From: Clostridium sp.
GTDB lineage: Bacteria > Bacillota > Clostridia > Clostridiales > Clostridiaceae
Assembly (NCBI RefSeq): GCF_016650035.1
Contig: NZ_JAENWM010000002.1
Span: 1-64,000 of the forward strand
DNA: 64,000 nucleotides
Direction of reading: 5' to 3'
The first letter of the stretch is position 1; each line of letters begins with the position of its first letter. Position numbers and translations under genes: made by a program. Below, one piece after another: positions 1-7,862 of the stretch. A model generated the notes under the pieces. That model searched no databases, was not told where the DNA came from, and saw only the letters and a list, made by a program, of their open reading frames with translations.

Positions 1-1
1 T

Positions 2-73
2 ACTGAATTTAAGAAACTTATTAGAAAACAGTATAACTATATAAAGAAAATTGCAAAAGAAGGATTTTATTAA
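2..73 (+). CDS. C-terminal tail of an unidentified protein (partial)
   Basis: An open frame enters from the left edge and gives 23 lysine-rich residues ending ..KKIAKEGFY before a TAA stop. The stop is followed at once by a strong hairpin terminator, which supports a real gene end. Too little is visible to assign a family. Confidence 0.55.
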   Translation, partial: TEFKKLIRKQYNYIKKIAKEGFY

Positions 74-113
74 AAAACAAGCTTCACAACATTGATGTGG
101 AGCTTGTTTTTTA
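74..113 (+). terminator. Rho-independent terminator
   Basis: A 13-bp stem (AACAAGCTTCACA at 76-88 with TGTGGAGCTTGTT at 96-108, one G-U pair) is followed by a T run. It ends the gene that enters from the left edge and isolates the two-component operon downstream. Confidence 0.85.
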
Positions 114-202
114 GGATACGGTAGGTGTTCCATCGCTTACCTTTTAATTGTGCTAAAGTGATGTTTTGGTTTACAATATATATAATAAGAGGGGGGGACT
201 TT

Positions 203-892
203 GTGAATATTTTAATTGTTGAGGATGAACAGGATATAAGAGAACTTCTAGAAATTCACTTATCAAAAGAAGGGTACGAAATGTTTACAGCAGAGGATGG
301 TATGGAGGCATTAGATATATTCCAAAATAAAGATATAGACATTGCACTACTTGATGTTATGATTCCTAAAATAGATGGGTTTATGGTTCTTAAAAAGATC
401 AGAGAAACTAGTGAAATACCAGTAATTTTTATAACCGCAAGAGAAGAAGAGGCGGATAAAATCCGTGGGCTTGGACTCGGCGCAGATGATTATGTAATAA
501 AACCTTTTAGTCCTACTGAAATAACTGCAAGAGTTAAGGCTCAGTTAAGACGGTATTATAAATATTCAAATAAAACGCATAAAACATGTATAATAATTGG
601 AGAACTTATGTTGGATAAGGAAAGCTGTTGTATTTATAAAAACAATGTAGAGCTAGATTTAAATCCAAAGGAATATAGGTTACTAGAGTTTATTATTGAG
701 AACCCAGGAAAGGTATATACTAAAAAGCAGCTATATGAGATAGTTTGGCAAAATCCATATTATGGCGACTCTAACACGATTATGGTACATATAAGTCATA
801 TTAGAGAAAAGATTGAAGCTGATCCTAAAGATCCTATATATTTGAAAACAATAAGGGGTATAGGGTATAAAATGGAGAATAAACATGATTGA
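203..892 (+). CDS. OmpR/PhoB-family response regulator
   Basis: 229 residues. The receiver domain (about 1-115) has the acidic pair in VEDEQD, phospho-acceptor Asp51 in ALLDVMIP, and the conserved Lys100 in DDYVIKPF. A winged-helix Trans_Reg_C domain follows (about 130-225, ending TIRGIGYKM). The open frame extends upstream to 125, but I place the start at GTG 203, because a run of seven G at 191-197 is the ribosome binding site and NILIVEDE is the normal receiver N-terminus. The stop overlaps the start of the kinase gene, so the pair is co-translated. The target genes are not evident; a sugar-kinase remnant follows the kinase. Confidence 0.93.
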   Translation: MNILIVEDEQDIRELLEIHLSKEGYEMFTAEDGMEALDIFQNKDIDIALLDVMIPKIDGFMVLKKIRETSEIPVIFITAREEEADKIRGLGLGADDYVIKPFSPTEITARVKAQLRRYYKYSNKTHKTCIIIGELMLDKESCCIYKNNVELDLNPKEYRLLEFIIENPGKVYTKKQLYEIVWQNPYYGDSNTIMVHISHIREKIEADPKDPIYLKTIRGIGYKMENKHD

Positions 893-2348
893 TAAAAATA
901 AAGTTAATAAACTAGTTTCGCATTTCAAAAGCAAAAAAATGGCTACTCAATTGTTCGGAAATTATATTTTATTTCTAGTTATTTTAATTGGCATATTTAT
1001 GCTAGCTATTGGGGCACTATTGCTTTATATTTCTATCAATAACAAGGATGCACCAACAGTTAATACAACAGCAGATTATATTATAAGGGAAGAATATAAG
1101 GATATTAATGTTTCTAATGTTATGAAGTACAAGGGCTTTGTTGAAGTAATTGATATAAATTTAGTGGTTATTATGGAAAGTGGAAGTAAACATGAAGTAG
1201 GGTTTAAATATACACTTCAATATTTTCATGATATGGTTACTAATAATTTAAAAGATGATTATTTTTATTCTAGTAAATATGGGGATAACAAAGATTTCAT
1301 TTTGATTACAGCAATGCCTAACAACATTTATGACACTTATACTTGGGGACTTGAACATATAGAACTTCTAAGAGAGGTAAGTAAAGCAAAACAAACCAGA
1401 ATTACTTTTCTGAAAATATTTCCCTTTATAATATTCATATTTTCGCTATCTACAATGATACTTTACTCTAAACTTACATCAAGGATTTTTGTTAAACCCT
1501 TAAAAAAACTTTTACAAGGAGTTAATACTTTAAAAAGCGGCGAATATTCAGCTCGGGTTGAAATTAATTCATTAAATGAAATAGGTCAATTAAAAGATGC
1601 TGTTAATCTAATGGCAGAAAAGATACAACAAGAAATCACCCTAAAGGAAAAATCAGAGCAAAACAGGAAAAGAATAATTCTTGATGTATCTCATGATTTA
1701 AAAAATCCATTAACGAGTATATTAGGATATTCAGAACTTTTATTAGAAAATGGTGATATTTTATCTGAAGATAGAAATAAGTTGCTAAGGGTTATCAATA
1801 ATAATAGTAAAAGGGCAAATGATTTAATTCAAGATCTTTTTGAACTTTCACGCGTTGAAAGCATAGAATACAAATTAGATATAAAAAAACAAGATATAGG
1901 TGAATTTTTAAGAGAACTTATAGCAGGCTATGTACCCATGATGGAGCAAAATGGAGTGGAATATGAAGTTGATATTACAGAGGATGAAGTAGAACTTTCT
2001 TTTGATAGAAAAAACTTAGATAGAGCCTTAAGTAACATTATATTAAACAGTATTAAATATAATAGTGCAGGAATTACTATTAACGTGAAGCTTTTAATAG
2101 AAGACGGTATGACTTTAATTATTATTGAAGATGATGGAGTAGGAATACCTAAGGATCTTCAAGAAAATATTTTTGAACCTTTTGTTCGCGTAGACGCTAC
2201 AAGGAACTCCAAAACAGGTGGTACAGGGCTTGGCCTTGCAATCTCAAAGGCCATAATTGAAAAGCATGGAGGAAGTATCTATTTAAAGTCGGACATAGGG
2301 AAAGGTTGCAAATTTATAATCACATTAAAGGAGAACGAAAATGCGTGA
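885..2348 (+). CDS. Sensor histidine kinase, two TM segments, HAMP
   Basis: 487 residues. TM1 about 24-50 and TM2 about 173-194 flank an extracytoplasmic sensor of about 120 residues with no recognised fold. Then come HAMP (about 196-250), HisKA with the phospho-acceptor His270 in DVSHDLKNPLTS, and an HATPase_c domain with the N box (NIILNSIKYN) and G boxes (EDDGVGIP, GGTGLGLAI). The ATG overlaps the regulator stop (ATGATTGA). The cognate partner is therefore the regulator at 203-892. The signal is unknown. The last codons overlap the ATG of a truncated FGGY kinase. Confidence 0.93.
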   Translation: MIDKNKVNKLVSHFKSKKMATQLFGNYILFLVILIGIFMLAIGALLLYISINNKDAPTVNTTADYIIREEYKDINVSNVMKYKGFVEVIDINLVVIMESGSKHEVGFKYTLQYFHDMVTNNLKDDYFYSSKYGDNKDFILITAMPNNIYDTYTWGLEHIELLREVSKAKQTRITFLKIFPFIIFIFSLSTMILYSKLTSRIFVKPLKKLLQGVNTLKSGEYSARVEINSLNEIGQLKDAVNLMAEKIQQEITLKEKSEQNRKRIILDVSHDLKNPLTSILGYSELLLENGDILSEDRNKLLRVINNNSKRANDLIQDLFELSRVESIEYKLDIKKQDIGEFLRELIAGYVPMMEQNGVEYEVDITEDEVELSFDRKNLDRALSNIILNSIKYNSAGITINVKLLIEDGMTLIIIEDDGVGIPKDLQENIFEPFVRVDATRNSKTGGTGLGLAISKAIIEKHGGSIYLKSDIGKGCKFIITLKENENA

Positions 2349-2454
2349 TAAATATGTTCTTTCTATAGATTGCGGAACACAAAGTATAAGAGCATTAATT
2401 ATCCATTCCTATATGATTATAATTCATAATCCTATGTATTTGGGGTATAATTGA
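2341..2454 (+). pseudogene. Truncated FGGY carbohydrate kinase (N-terminal stub)
   Basis: An ATG overlapping the kinase stop by 8 nt opens a frame beginning MRDKYVLSIDCGTQSIRALI, which matches the N-terminal ATP-binding motif of FGGY-family sugar kinases (DxGTxS/Q...RA). The match stops after about 20 residues; the next 17 residues (IHSYMIIIHNPMYLGYN) look unrelated and end at TGA. The family is usually about 500 residues long, so nearly the whole gene has been lost. Translational overlap with the histidine kinase suggests it was once the third gene of this operon. Confidence 0.7.
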
Positions 2455-2507
2455 AGTATGGTTGTAAAATTAGTGATACAATAATTAGGATTGAAGGGGG
2501 TAATAAA

Positions 2508-3044
2508 ATGTTAAAAAGGATTAAAGTTAATTTAGAAGCAGTGGAAGCAATGCACTATTTTTGGCAGGCTGCTAAGGAAAAAGACAATATAGCAGAAAAG
2601 TTTTTTTATGATGTAGCACAAATGGAAGCTTTATCTTGCGCTTATGATGAGGAATTTAATGCTGAATCAGTAAGAAGAGCCTTGAGTGCAATAAAGAATA
2701 GAGAACCTTTTGTTGGGAACAAAAAAGAGTTAAAGTTCTGGAGCAACAATATGTGGATGATGGAGGACTTAGAATACACAAATGCAATGATTCAACCCTT
2801 AAAAAAACTTAATCTAGACAATATGGTAGAAAAATTAAAGGATGCTTTGGGTGAAAGTAAATATGATGAATTAGAGGTGATATTCTCTCCACTACATTCA
2901 GATGAATATTTAATTACTTCGAACAAATTAGTGATTAATTTCTTTAGAGTAAAACCGGATTTTGTAGAGGATAAAATATATATTGCGGACAAAGATATCA
3001 ATGAATACATAGAAGAAAAGCTGAATTTATTAATTAGTAAATAA
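2508..3044 (+). CDS. Conserved small protein, possibly TDE2712-type family
   Basis: 178 residues, soluble, mostly helical and acidic at the C-terminus, no signal peptide. Sequence such as AMHYFWQAAKEKD, NREPFVGNKKELKFW and NNMWMMEDLEYTN reminds me of an uncharacterised family named after TDE2712, but I recall this only from memory. I start at ATG 2508 behind GAAGGGGG rather than at the upstream TTG 2451. A perfect 12-bp hairpin follows the stop, so the gene is probably monocistronic. Function unknown. Confidence 0.8.
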   Translation: MLKRIKVNLEAVEAMHYFWQAAKEKDNIAEKFFYDVAQMEALSCAYDEEFNAESVRRALSAIKNREPFVGNKKELKFWSNNMWMMEDLEYTNAMIQPLKKLNLDNMVEKLKDALGESKYDELEVIFSPLHSDEYLITSNKLVINFFRVKPDFVEDKIYIADKDINEYIEEKLNLLISK

Positions 3045-3051
3045 GATATAT

Positions 3052-3087
3052 AATAACCAACATAGAGCTAATATAATGTTGGTTATT
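3052..3087 (+). terminator. Hairpin, probable terminator
   Basis: A perfect 12-bp stem (AATAACCAACAT at 3052-3063 with ATGTTGGTTATT at 3076-3087) lies right after the small conserved gene. The downstream tract is only mildly T-rich. The 3' arm overlaps the candidate -35 of the MATE gene promoter. Confidence 0.6.
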
Positions 3088-3107
3088 GTTCAGTATACAA
3101 GTATACT
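3079..3107 (+). promoter_or_regulatory. Candidate SigA promoter overlapping palindromic operator
   Basis: TTGGTT (3079-3084), 17-bp spacer, TATACT (3102-3107). The -10 lies inside the first palindrome. A regulator bound to the repeats would block this promoter. Similar TATACT hexamers recur in the next two units, so the exact start site is uncertain. Confidence 0.45.
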
Positions 3108-3156
3108 GTTCATTATACAAGTATACTGTTCATTATACAAAGTATACTGTTCATTA
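3088..3156 (+). repeat. Three tandem ~20-bp repeats with palindromic cores
   Basis: Units at 3088-3107, 3108-3127 and 3128-3148 read GTTCA(G/T)TATACAA(A)GTATACT, followed by a partial unit GTTCATTA at 3149-3156. Unit 1 contains the palindrome AGTATAC-AA-GTATACT. They sit just upstream of the MATE exporter start, where a repressor would bind. Confidence 0.9.
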
Positions 3157-3181
3157 TTTAAAGGATAAAGGAGAAGAAAAT

Positions 3182-4543
3182 TTGGATAGATCAAAACAAT
3201 TAGGTGAAGAAAATATAGGGAAGCTACTTATGAAGTTCTCTATTCCTGCAATTGTAGGAATGCTAGTAAATGCTCTATATAATATTGTAGATAGAATATT
3301 TATAGGACGGGTAGATACACTTGCTTTATCGGGGGTTACAATTACATTTCCCATTTCTATTATAATTATGGCTTTTGGAATGTTAGTAGGGATTGGGGCT
3401 GCTGCACTAATATCTATAAGGCTTGGACAACAGAAAAAAGAAGCAGCAGAACATATTTTAGGCAACGCCTTCACCTTAATTATTATAATTTCACTTATAG
3501 TGACTATTTTGGGACTTATATTTTTACAACCAATGTTATTAAAATTTGGGGCTAGTAAAGCTACCTTGCCTTATGCAAAGCAGTACATAACAATAATACT
3601 TATAGGAACAGTCTTTCAAAGTGTAGGATTTGGACTAAACAATATAATACGAGCTGAAGGTAACCCACGAATAGCTATGTTTACCATGTTAATTGGTGGG
3701 ATTTTAAATACAATTTTGGATCCGATTTTTATCTTTGTTTTACACATGGGAACAAAAGGAGCTGCAATAGCTACTGTTATTTCTCAAATTGTAAACACTA
3801 TATGGGTATTACATTATTTCCTTTACGGGAAAAGTGTATTAAAAATATGTTATAAAAATCTAAAGTTAGATATTAAGGTTGTAAAGAGCATTTTTGCTAT
3901 AGGGATGTCTCCATTTTTAATGCAACTTGCTGCAAGTCTTGTAACTATTATTTCTAATAAAAGTTTAGTTAAATATGGTGGGGATGTGTCACTTGGAGCT
4001 ATGGGAGCTATTATGAGTATCGCAATGCTAGTGTTAATGCCTATATTTGGAATTAACCAAGGGTCTCAACCCATAATTGGTTATAATTATGGGGCAAAAA
4101 GATATGATCGTGTTAAGCATGCTCTAAAACTTGCCATACTTGCAGCTACAACCATTACTACAACTGGATTTATAATAATACAATTATTCCCGGAACAACT
4201 TATAAACATATTCAGTAATGATCCAGCGTTAATAGCAGTAGGGGCCCAGGGAATTAGAATATATCTATTTATGCTTCCTGTAATAGGCTTTCAAATAGTT
4301 AGTTCAAATTATTTCCAAGCTGTAGGTAAAGCTAATATATCTATATTTTTAGGACTCAGTAGACAGGTTATAATCCTTATACCATTATTATTTATTTTAC
4401 CGAGATTTTTTGACTTAAATGGTGTATGGGCTTCAGCACCTAGTTCGGATGTAATATCTTCAATTTTAACCGCGGTGTTCTTATTTGTAGAGATTAGACA
4501 TTTAAATAAATTACATGGCGAAGATAAGGACATAATTATATAG
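3182..4543 (+). CDS. MATE family multidrug/Na+ antiporter
   Basis: 453 residues with about 12 hydrophobic segments in two MATE repeats. Typical features are the N-terminal KFSIPAIVGMLVNALYNIVD, IFIGR after TM1-2, and the second-half GINQGSQPIIGYNYGA. Expected to export drugs or cationic metabolites using an ion gradient. The frame is open back to 3086, but that part translates the tandem repeats. I choose TTG 3182 behind AAAGGAG, which gives the standard family N-terminus. Possibly controlled by the repeats upstream. Substrate unknown. Confidence 0.92.
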   Translation: MDRSKQLGEENIGKLLMKFSIPAIVGMLVNALYNIVDRIFIGRVDTLALSGVTITFPISIIIMAFGMLVGIGAAALISIRLGQQKKEAAEHILGNAFTLIIIISLIVTILGLIFLQPMLLKFGASKATLPYAKQYITIILIGTVFQSVGFGLNNIIRAEGNPRIAMFTMLIGGILNTILDPIFIFVLHMGTKGAAIATVISQIVNTIWVLHYFLYGKSVLKICYKNLKLDIKVVKSIFAIGMSPFLMQLAASLVTIISNKSLVKYGGDVSLGAMGAIMSIAMLVLMPIFGINQGSQPIIGYNYGAKRYDRVKHALKLAILAATTITTTGFIIIQLFPEQLINIFSNDPALIAVGAQGIRIYLFMLPVIGFQIVSSNYFQAVGKANISIFLGLSRQVIILIPLLFILPRFFDLNGVWASAPSSDVISSILTAVFLFVEIRHLNKLHGEDKDIII

Positions 4544-4568
4544 TGCATATTTAGAAAAACAAAACTAA

Positions 4569-4617
4569 AAAATAGTGAGACTGGTCCAAGAGGTCCAATT
4601 AATCTCACTATTTTTTA
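4569..4617 (+). terminator. Terminator between convergent genes
   Basis: Stem AAATAGTGAGA (about 4570-4580) with TCTCACTATTTT (4603-4614), then a T run. A run of A precedes the stem, so it may also end the minus-strand gene at 4648-4944. Confidence 0.85.
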
Positions 4618-4647
4618 TATTGTGCAAATAATAATGGTTTTAGTATT

Positions 4648-4944
4648 TTACTTTTTATAAGCAGGGTTATGGAGCTTTTTTTCAAGATTCTTTATGCGAT
4701 TTTCTATTTTTTTTAATGCATTACAATAATCTAACAGTGAGTCATCAATGTGATGATTAGTTTTGAAAATTGTGTACAATTCTCTTCCCATATCTTTGTA
4801 GAGTTCTTCCATACTGTTTTCTTCAGAATGAATTTTATACTTGATTTTAGATGTTTCAAGGAAGTCTTCAGATTTGTTTGATAGTTTTTCTAAACTATTA
4901 CTTATTGAATCTTTAAATTTGTTAAAATCAGGTGCAGAAGGCAT
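4648..4944 (-). CDS. Small coiled-coil-like protein, unknown function
   Basis: 98 residues, charged, mainly helical, no TM segment or signal peptide. The C-terminal stretch LKKIENRIKNLEKKL has heptad character. The start ATG (4944) has AAAGGAG 9-13 nt upstream, a convincing ribosome binding site. It is transcribed away from murI and converges on the MATE gene. Similar small proteins are common in clostridia, but I do not recognise a named family. Confidence 0.75.
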   Translation of the reverse strand: MPSAPDFNKFKDSISNSLEKLSNKSEDFLETSKIKYKIHSEENSMEELYKDMGRELYTIFKTNHHIDDSLLDYCNALKKIENRIKNLEKKLHNPAYKK

Positions 4945-5026
4945 ACAATCGCTCCTTTCTATTTAGAAATTGAAAAATATTTATACAAGATAAATTCCCG
5001 CATAGTAGTATAAATTTTTCTTTTTA

Positions 5027-5111
5027 TGTTATAATTTAAGGTAAATAGATAGCCTTAATAACATAATATTTACGGTAACCTGTAAATGTGACTAAGAAAT
5101 ATAGTCACATT
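5027..5111 (+). promoter_or_regulatory. Extended -10 promoter and structured leader of murI
   Basis: TG-T-TATAAT at 5027-5035 is an extended -10 without a good -35. The leader that would follow contains a hairpin AATGTGACTA (5085-5094) with TAGTCACATT (5102-5111) and a weaker TTTAC/GTAAA pair just before it. No T run follows the hairpin, so it is not an obvious terminator. The gene start is about 67 nt further on. Confidence 0.4.
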
Positions 5112-5177
5112 AAATATTTGTATACTTTTCAAATAAAGTGTATGTTTAATTATTAAATTTAATATGGTGGTGATATT

Positions 5178-5960
5178 GTGAACAATAAAGAAAAGCCAAT
5201 AGGATTTTTTGACTCGGGAGTGGGTGGAATAAGTGTGTTAAAGGAATCTCTTATAGTACTTCCAAATGAGGATTTTGTATATTTTGGGGATTCAATAAAT
5301 GCGCCATATGGAACTAAAGATGTAAATGAAGTTAAAGAATTAACTTTTAATGCAGTAGATTTCCTTTTGAGTAAAGGTGTGAAAGCAGTAGTAATTGCTT
5401 GTAATACGGCCACTAGTGCAGCGATAGACGCGCTTCGATCAAAGTACAAGGGCATACCTATAATTGGTATAGAACCAGCACTAAAGCCAGCTGTAGAAAT
5501 AAGTTTAGGTAAAAGTGTAATAATTATGGCTACTCCCATGACTTTGGCTGAAAAGAAGTTTAAAGGTTTAATGGTGAAGTATAATAAGAAAGTTGATATA
5601 ATATCTATGCCTTGTGCAGGTCTTGTTGAACTTATTGAAAATGGGATTGTAGAGGGGGAGCAAATCAATAGCTACCTAAAAGACAAGTTAAAGGATTTTA
5701 TGTATTTAGATATAGCATCTATAGTACTAGGATGCACTCACTATCCTTTTATAAAAAATGAATTAACTAAAGTTGTTGGTGATAAAACTATTATAATAGA
5801 CGGAAGTGTAGGTACGGCAAACCAACTAAAAAGACAACTTATTAAAAGTGATCTTTTAAATGAAAAGAAAACAAAGGGGATAATAACTATATATAGTTCG
5901 GATACCAGCAATAATATGATAGATTTAAGCTATAAATTATTAAATAAAAACTTACTTTAA
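5178..5960 (+). CDS. murI: Glutamate racemase
   Basis: 260 residues, the usual length. Converts L- to D-glutamate for peptidoglycan precursors in the cytoplasm. The two catalytic cysteines are visible: Cys75 in VIACNTATS and Cys186 in LGCTHYPF. FFDSGVGGISVL at the N-terminus and YFGDSINAPYG are family signatures. The GTG start (5178) has GGTGGTGA just upstream. It stands alone between a structured leader and a strong terminator. Confidence 0.97.
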   Translation: MNNKEKPIGFFDSGVGGISVLKESLIVLPNEDFVYFGDSINAPYGTKDVNEVKELTFNAVDFLLSKGVKAVVIACNTATSAAIDALRSKYKGIPIIGIEPALKPAVEISLGKSVIIMATPMTLAEKKFKGLMVKYNKKVDIISMPCAGLVELIENGIVEGEQINSYLKDKLKDFMYLDIASIVLGCTHYPFIKNELTKVVGDKTIIIDGSVGTANQLKRQLIKSDLLNEKKTKGIITIYSSDTSNNMIDLSYKLLNKNLL

Positions 5961-5983
5961 AACATATATTATGCATGTGAAAA

Positions 5984-6023
5984 CAGTCTGAACCTAGTTT
6001 TGTAGGGTTAGACTGATTTTTTG
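5984..6023 (+). terminator. Terminator after murI
   Basis: Stem CAGTCTGAACCT (5984-5995) with AGGGTTAGACTG (6004-6015), then ATTTTTTG. Twelve base pairs with one G-U pair. Confidence 0.85.
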
Positions 6024-6197
6024 TTTCTAGGGTTACGTTTTAAGGGTTCATATAAAAAAGTTTATATAATTAATTATAGCAATATCATCACTATCAGAAT
6101 AAACTGAATTAGGCATTCTAAAAAAACAAACAATGATACTTATCGGTTATTTTTTTTAATGCTTTAAGCAAAAAAACTGAGGAAATAAGGTGATGAG

Positions 6198-6638
6198 ATG
6201 AGAGTATTTAAATTAAAAAAAAATGACGAACATCACATAGCGCATGATATATTTGATTTAAAAATTCAAGAGAAGAGAAAAATTAATTGTATAATTCTAA
6301 GCAATCCGGTGAATAGTAATTGTTTATGTGTGATAAATCATTTAGTATGTAAATCTGTAGAAAATAAAAATATTGCTCAGCTAATCATTGCAAGCGAATA
6401 TAAACAGTTAAAAGATATAACCACCTTTGGTAGTATAGATGTTGGCTATGAATATGATGGAGTAGAGAGCCGTGAGAACTTAGTAATAGATATATTTAAT
6501 ATTGGTATAAATCAAGAGGTAGATATGCTATACGAAAATTTTTTAATAATACTTCCAGGAGGAAATATTCATATAAAATTCGAGGAACCTCAAGAAAAAT
6601 TGATTTTGGAAATGAGCATTGAGCAGCAGGTTATTTAG
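6198..6638 (+). CDS. Hypothetical protein, 146 residues
   Basis: Soluble protein with no signal peptide or TM segment. The N-terminus is basic (MRVFKLKKNDEHH) and the rest alternates short beta-like stretches (KINCIILSNPVNSN, LVIDIFNI, FLIILPGGNIHIKFEEP), suggesting a mainly beta fold. ATG 6198 follows AAGGTGATG. The gene is bounded by terminators on both sides, so it is expressed alone. I do not recognise the family. Confidence 0.75.
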   Translation: MRVFKLKKNDEHHIAHDIFDLKIQEKRKINCIILSNPVNSNCLCVINHLVCKSVENKNIAQLIIASEYKQLKDITTFGSIDVGYEYDGVESRENLVIDIFNIGINQEVDMLYENFLIILPGGNIHIKFEEPQEKLILEMSIEQQVI

Positions 6639-6652
6639 TTCATTCTTAGTCA

Positions 6653-6699
6653 AAAAGAATAACTAGCAGAGATACTAGTTATTCTTTAGTTATTTTTTT
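6653..6699 (+). terminator. Terminator after hypothetical gene
   Basis: Perfect 13-bp stem AAAGAATAACTAG (6654-6666) with CTAGTTATTCTTT (6675-6687), then AGTTATTTTTTT. Confidence 0.88.
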
Positions 6700-6741
6700 A
6701 GATGATTAAATGTATAATTTGCATATAAAAAATATAAAATG

Positions 6742-6750
6742 TGATATAAT
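6742..6750 (+). promoter_or_regulatory. Extended -10 promoter of the cyclophilin gene
   Basis: TG-A-TATAAT at 6742-6750 is an extended -10 element. The closest -35-like hexamer, TTGCAT at 6719-6724, is 20 bp away and may not be used. The start codon lies 37 nt downstream. Confidence 0.5.
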
Positions 6751-6786
6751 TTATAATGAATACATAATAAAAGGAGAGATAATTAT

Positions 6787-7302
6787 ATGAATCCAATAGT
6801 AACAATTAATATGGAAAATGGTAAAGTTATAAAAGCGGAATTGTACCCAGAAGTGGCACCTAACACAGTGAACAATTTTATTAGCCTTATAAATAAAGGG
6901 TTTTACAATGGAATTACTTTTCACAGAGTAATACCAGGATTTATGATTCAAGGTGGATGTCCTGAAGGAACAGGTGTAGGTGGCCCAGGATATTCAATAA
7001 AGGGTGAGTTTTCTTCTAATAAATTTAAAAATGATTTGAAGCATTCAACTGGTGTTTTATCAATGGCTAGATCTAATGATTCAAATTCAGCAGGAAGTCA
7101 GTTCTTTCTTATGGTAGCTGATTCTAATCATTTAGATGGAAGTTATGCAGGGTTTGGTAAAGTAACTGAGGGCATGGAGAATGCTTTAGAAATAGCTAAG
7201 ACTGAAAGGGATTTTAGGGATAAACCACGTGAAGAACAAAAGATAGAAAGTATGACAGTTGATACTTTTGGCGAAGAGTACGGTGAACCACAAAAAATGT
7301 AA
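6787..7302 (+). CDS. Peptidyl-prolyl cis-trans isomerase, cyclophilin type
   Basis: 171 residues, one cyclophilin domain. FHRVIPGFMIQGGCPEGTG contains the catalytic Arg and the Phe/Met/Gln of the active site; GVLSMARSNDSNSAGSQFF is the second signature. No signal peptide, so cytoplasmic. It speeds proline isomerisation during protein folding. ATG 6787 has AAAGGAGAG upstream. The C-terminus is slightly extended and acidic relative to the shortest bacterial forms. Confidence 0.95.
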   Translation: MNPIVTINMENGKVIKAELYPEVAPNTVNNFISLINKGFYNGITFHRVIPGFMIQGGCPEGTGVGGPGYSIKGEFSSNKFKNDLKHSTGVLSMARSNDSNSAGSQFFLMVADSNHLDGSYAGFGKVTEGMENALEIAKTERDFRDKPREEQKIESMTVDTFGEEYGEPQKM

Positions 7303-7370
7303 TATAGTCATTTAATCGTTCAGAAACATTAAATTCGAATAAATTTTTTAAGTGTAAAGGGGGAGAGAGT

Positions 7371-7748
7371 ATGAATTATATTAATGAAAAGCTTATCCTT
7401 GCATATGGATTAACCCAAGAGGAAGAGGGGAAACTTAATAGTGTACTGTTAAAGCAAAACATACTACCCTGCAAAGTAATTCAGAAAAATATGGGCAACG
7501 CAACAATTGAAGAAATATTGTTAAGCTCAGAAATTAAAGAAAGTAAAATAGAATTACCTCTTGAAAAATTGCTCTTATTTAACAATTATAAAGACACGGA
7601 ACTATATGATTTAATTGATAATATAAGAGAGACTAAAAGTGCTAGCACTATACTGGCTGCGGTAACGCCAACATCTATGAAATGGACGGTTGGTTACCTT
7701 TTAGAGCATTTAATAGAGGAAAGAGATGCATATAAAATAAAGAAATAA
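7371..7748 (+). CDS. DUF3783-containing small protein
   Basis: 125 residues, soluble. The last 60 residues match the DUF3783 pattern as I remember it: a hydrophobic turn (EKLLLFNNYKD) and the closing signature LAAVTPTSMKWTVGYLLEHL, followed by a charged tail. The N-terminal half (MNYINEKLILAYGLTQEEEGKLN) has the usual short strand-helix arrangement. Strong AAAGGGGGAGAG ribosome binding site. A perfect 17-bp terminator follows. Function unknown. Confidence 0.85.
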   Translation: MNYINEKLILAYGLTQEEEGKLNSVLLKQNILPCKVIQKNMGNATIEEILLSSEIKESKIELPLEKLLLFNNYKDTELYDLIDNIRETKSASTILAAVTPTSMKWTVGYLLEHLIEERDAYKIKK

Positions 7749-7750
7749 CA

Positions 7751-7790
7751 AAATATGAATCTTCTGCTATATGCAGAAGATTCATATTTT
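7751..7790 (+). terminator. Terminator with perfect 17-bp stem
   Basis: Arms at 7751-7767 and 7773-7789 are exact reverse complements around a 5-nt TATAT loop. The 3' arm ends in TTTT. Confidence 0.85.
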
Positions 7791-7862
7791 ATAGAAAAAT
7801 ATAAATAATAGTTGGATTTATAGGATGCTTACAATGAATATTAACTGGAAAGGCGGAGAGTT

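Noticed and set aside
2400-2450. Short imperfect palindrome GATTATAATTCATAATC as a regulator site
   Set aside because: Very AT-rich and short; it lies in the junk part of the kinase stub and is expected by chance.
3088-3156. Tandem repeats that could be read as a short CRISPR array
   Set aside because: Units are contiguous 20-21-mers with no unique spacers and lie in a promoter region; no cas genes are present.
5159-5668. 169-codon minus-strand frame
   Set aside because: Complete overlap with murI in antisense; low-complexity, no family resemblance.
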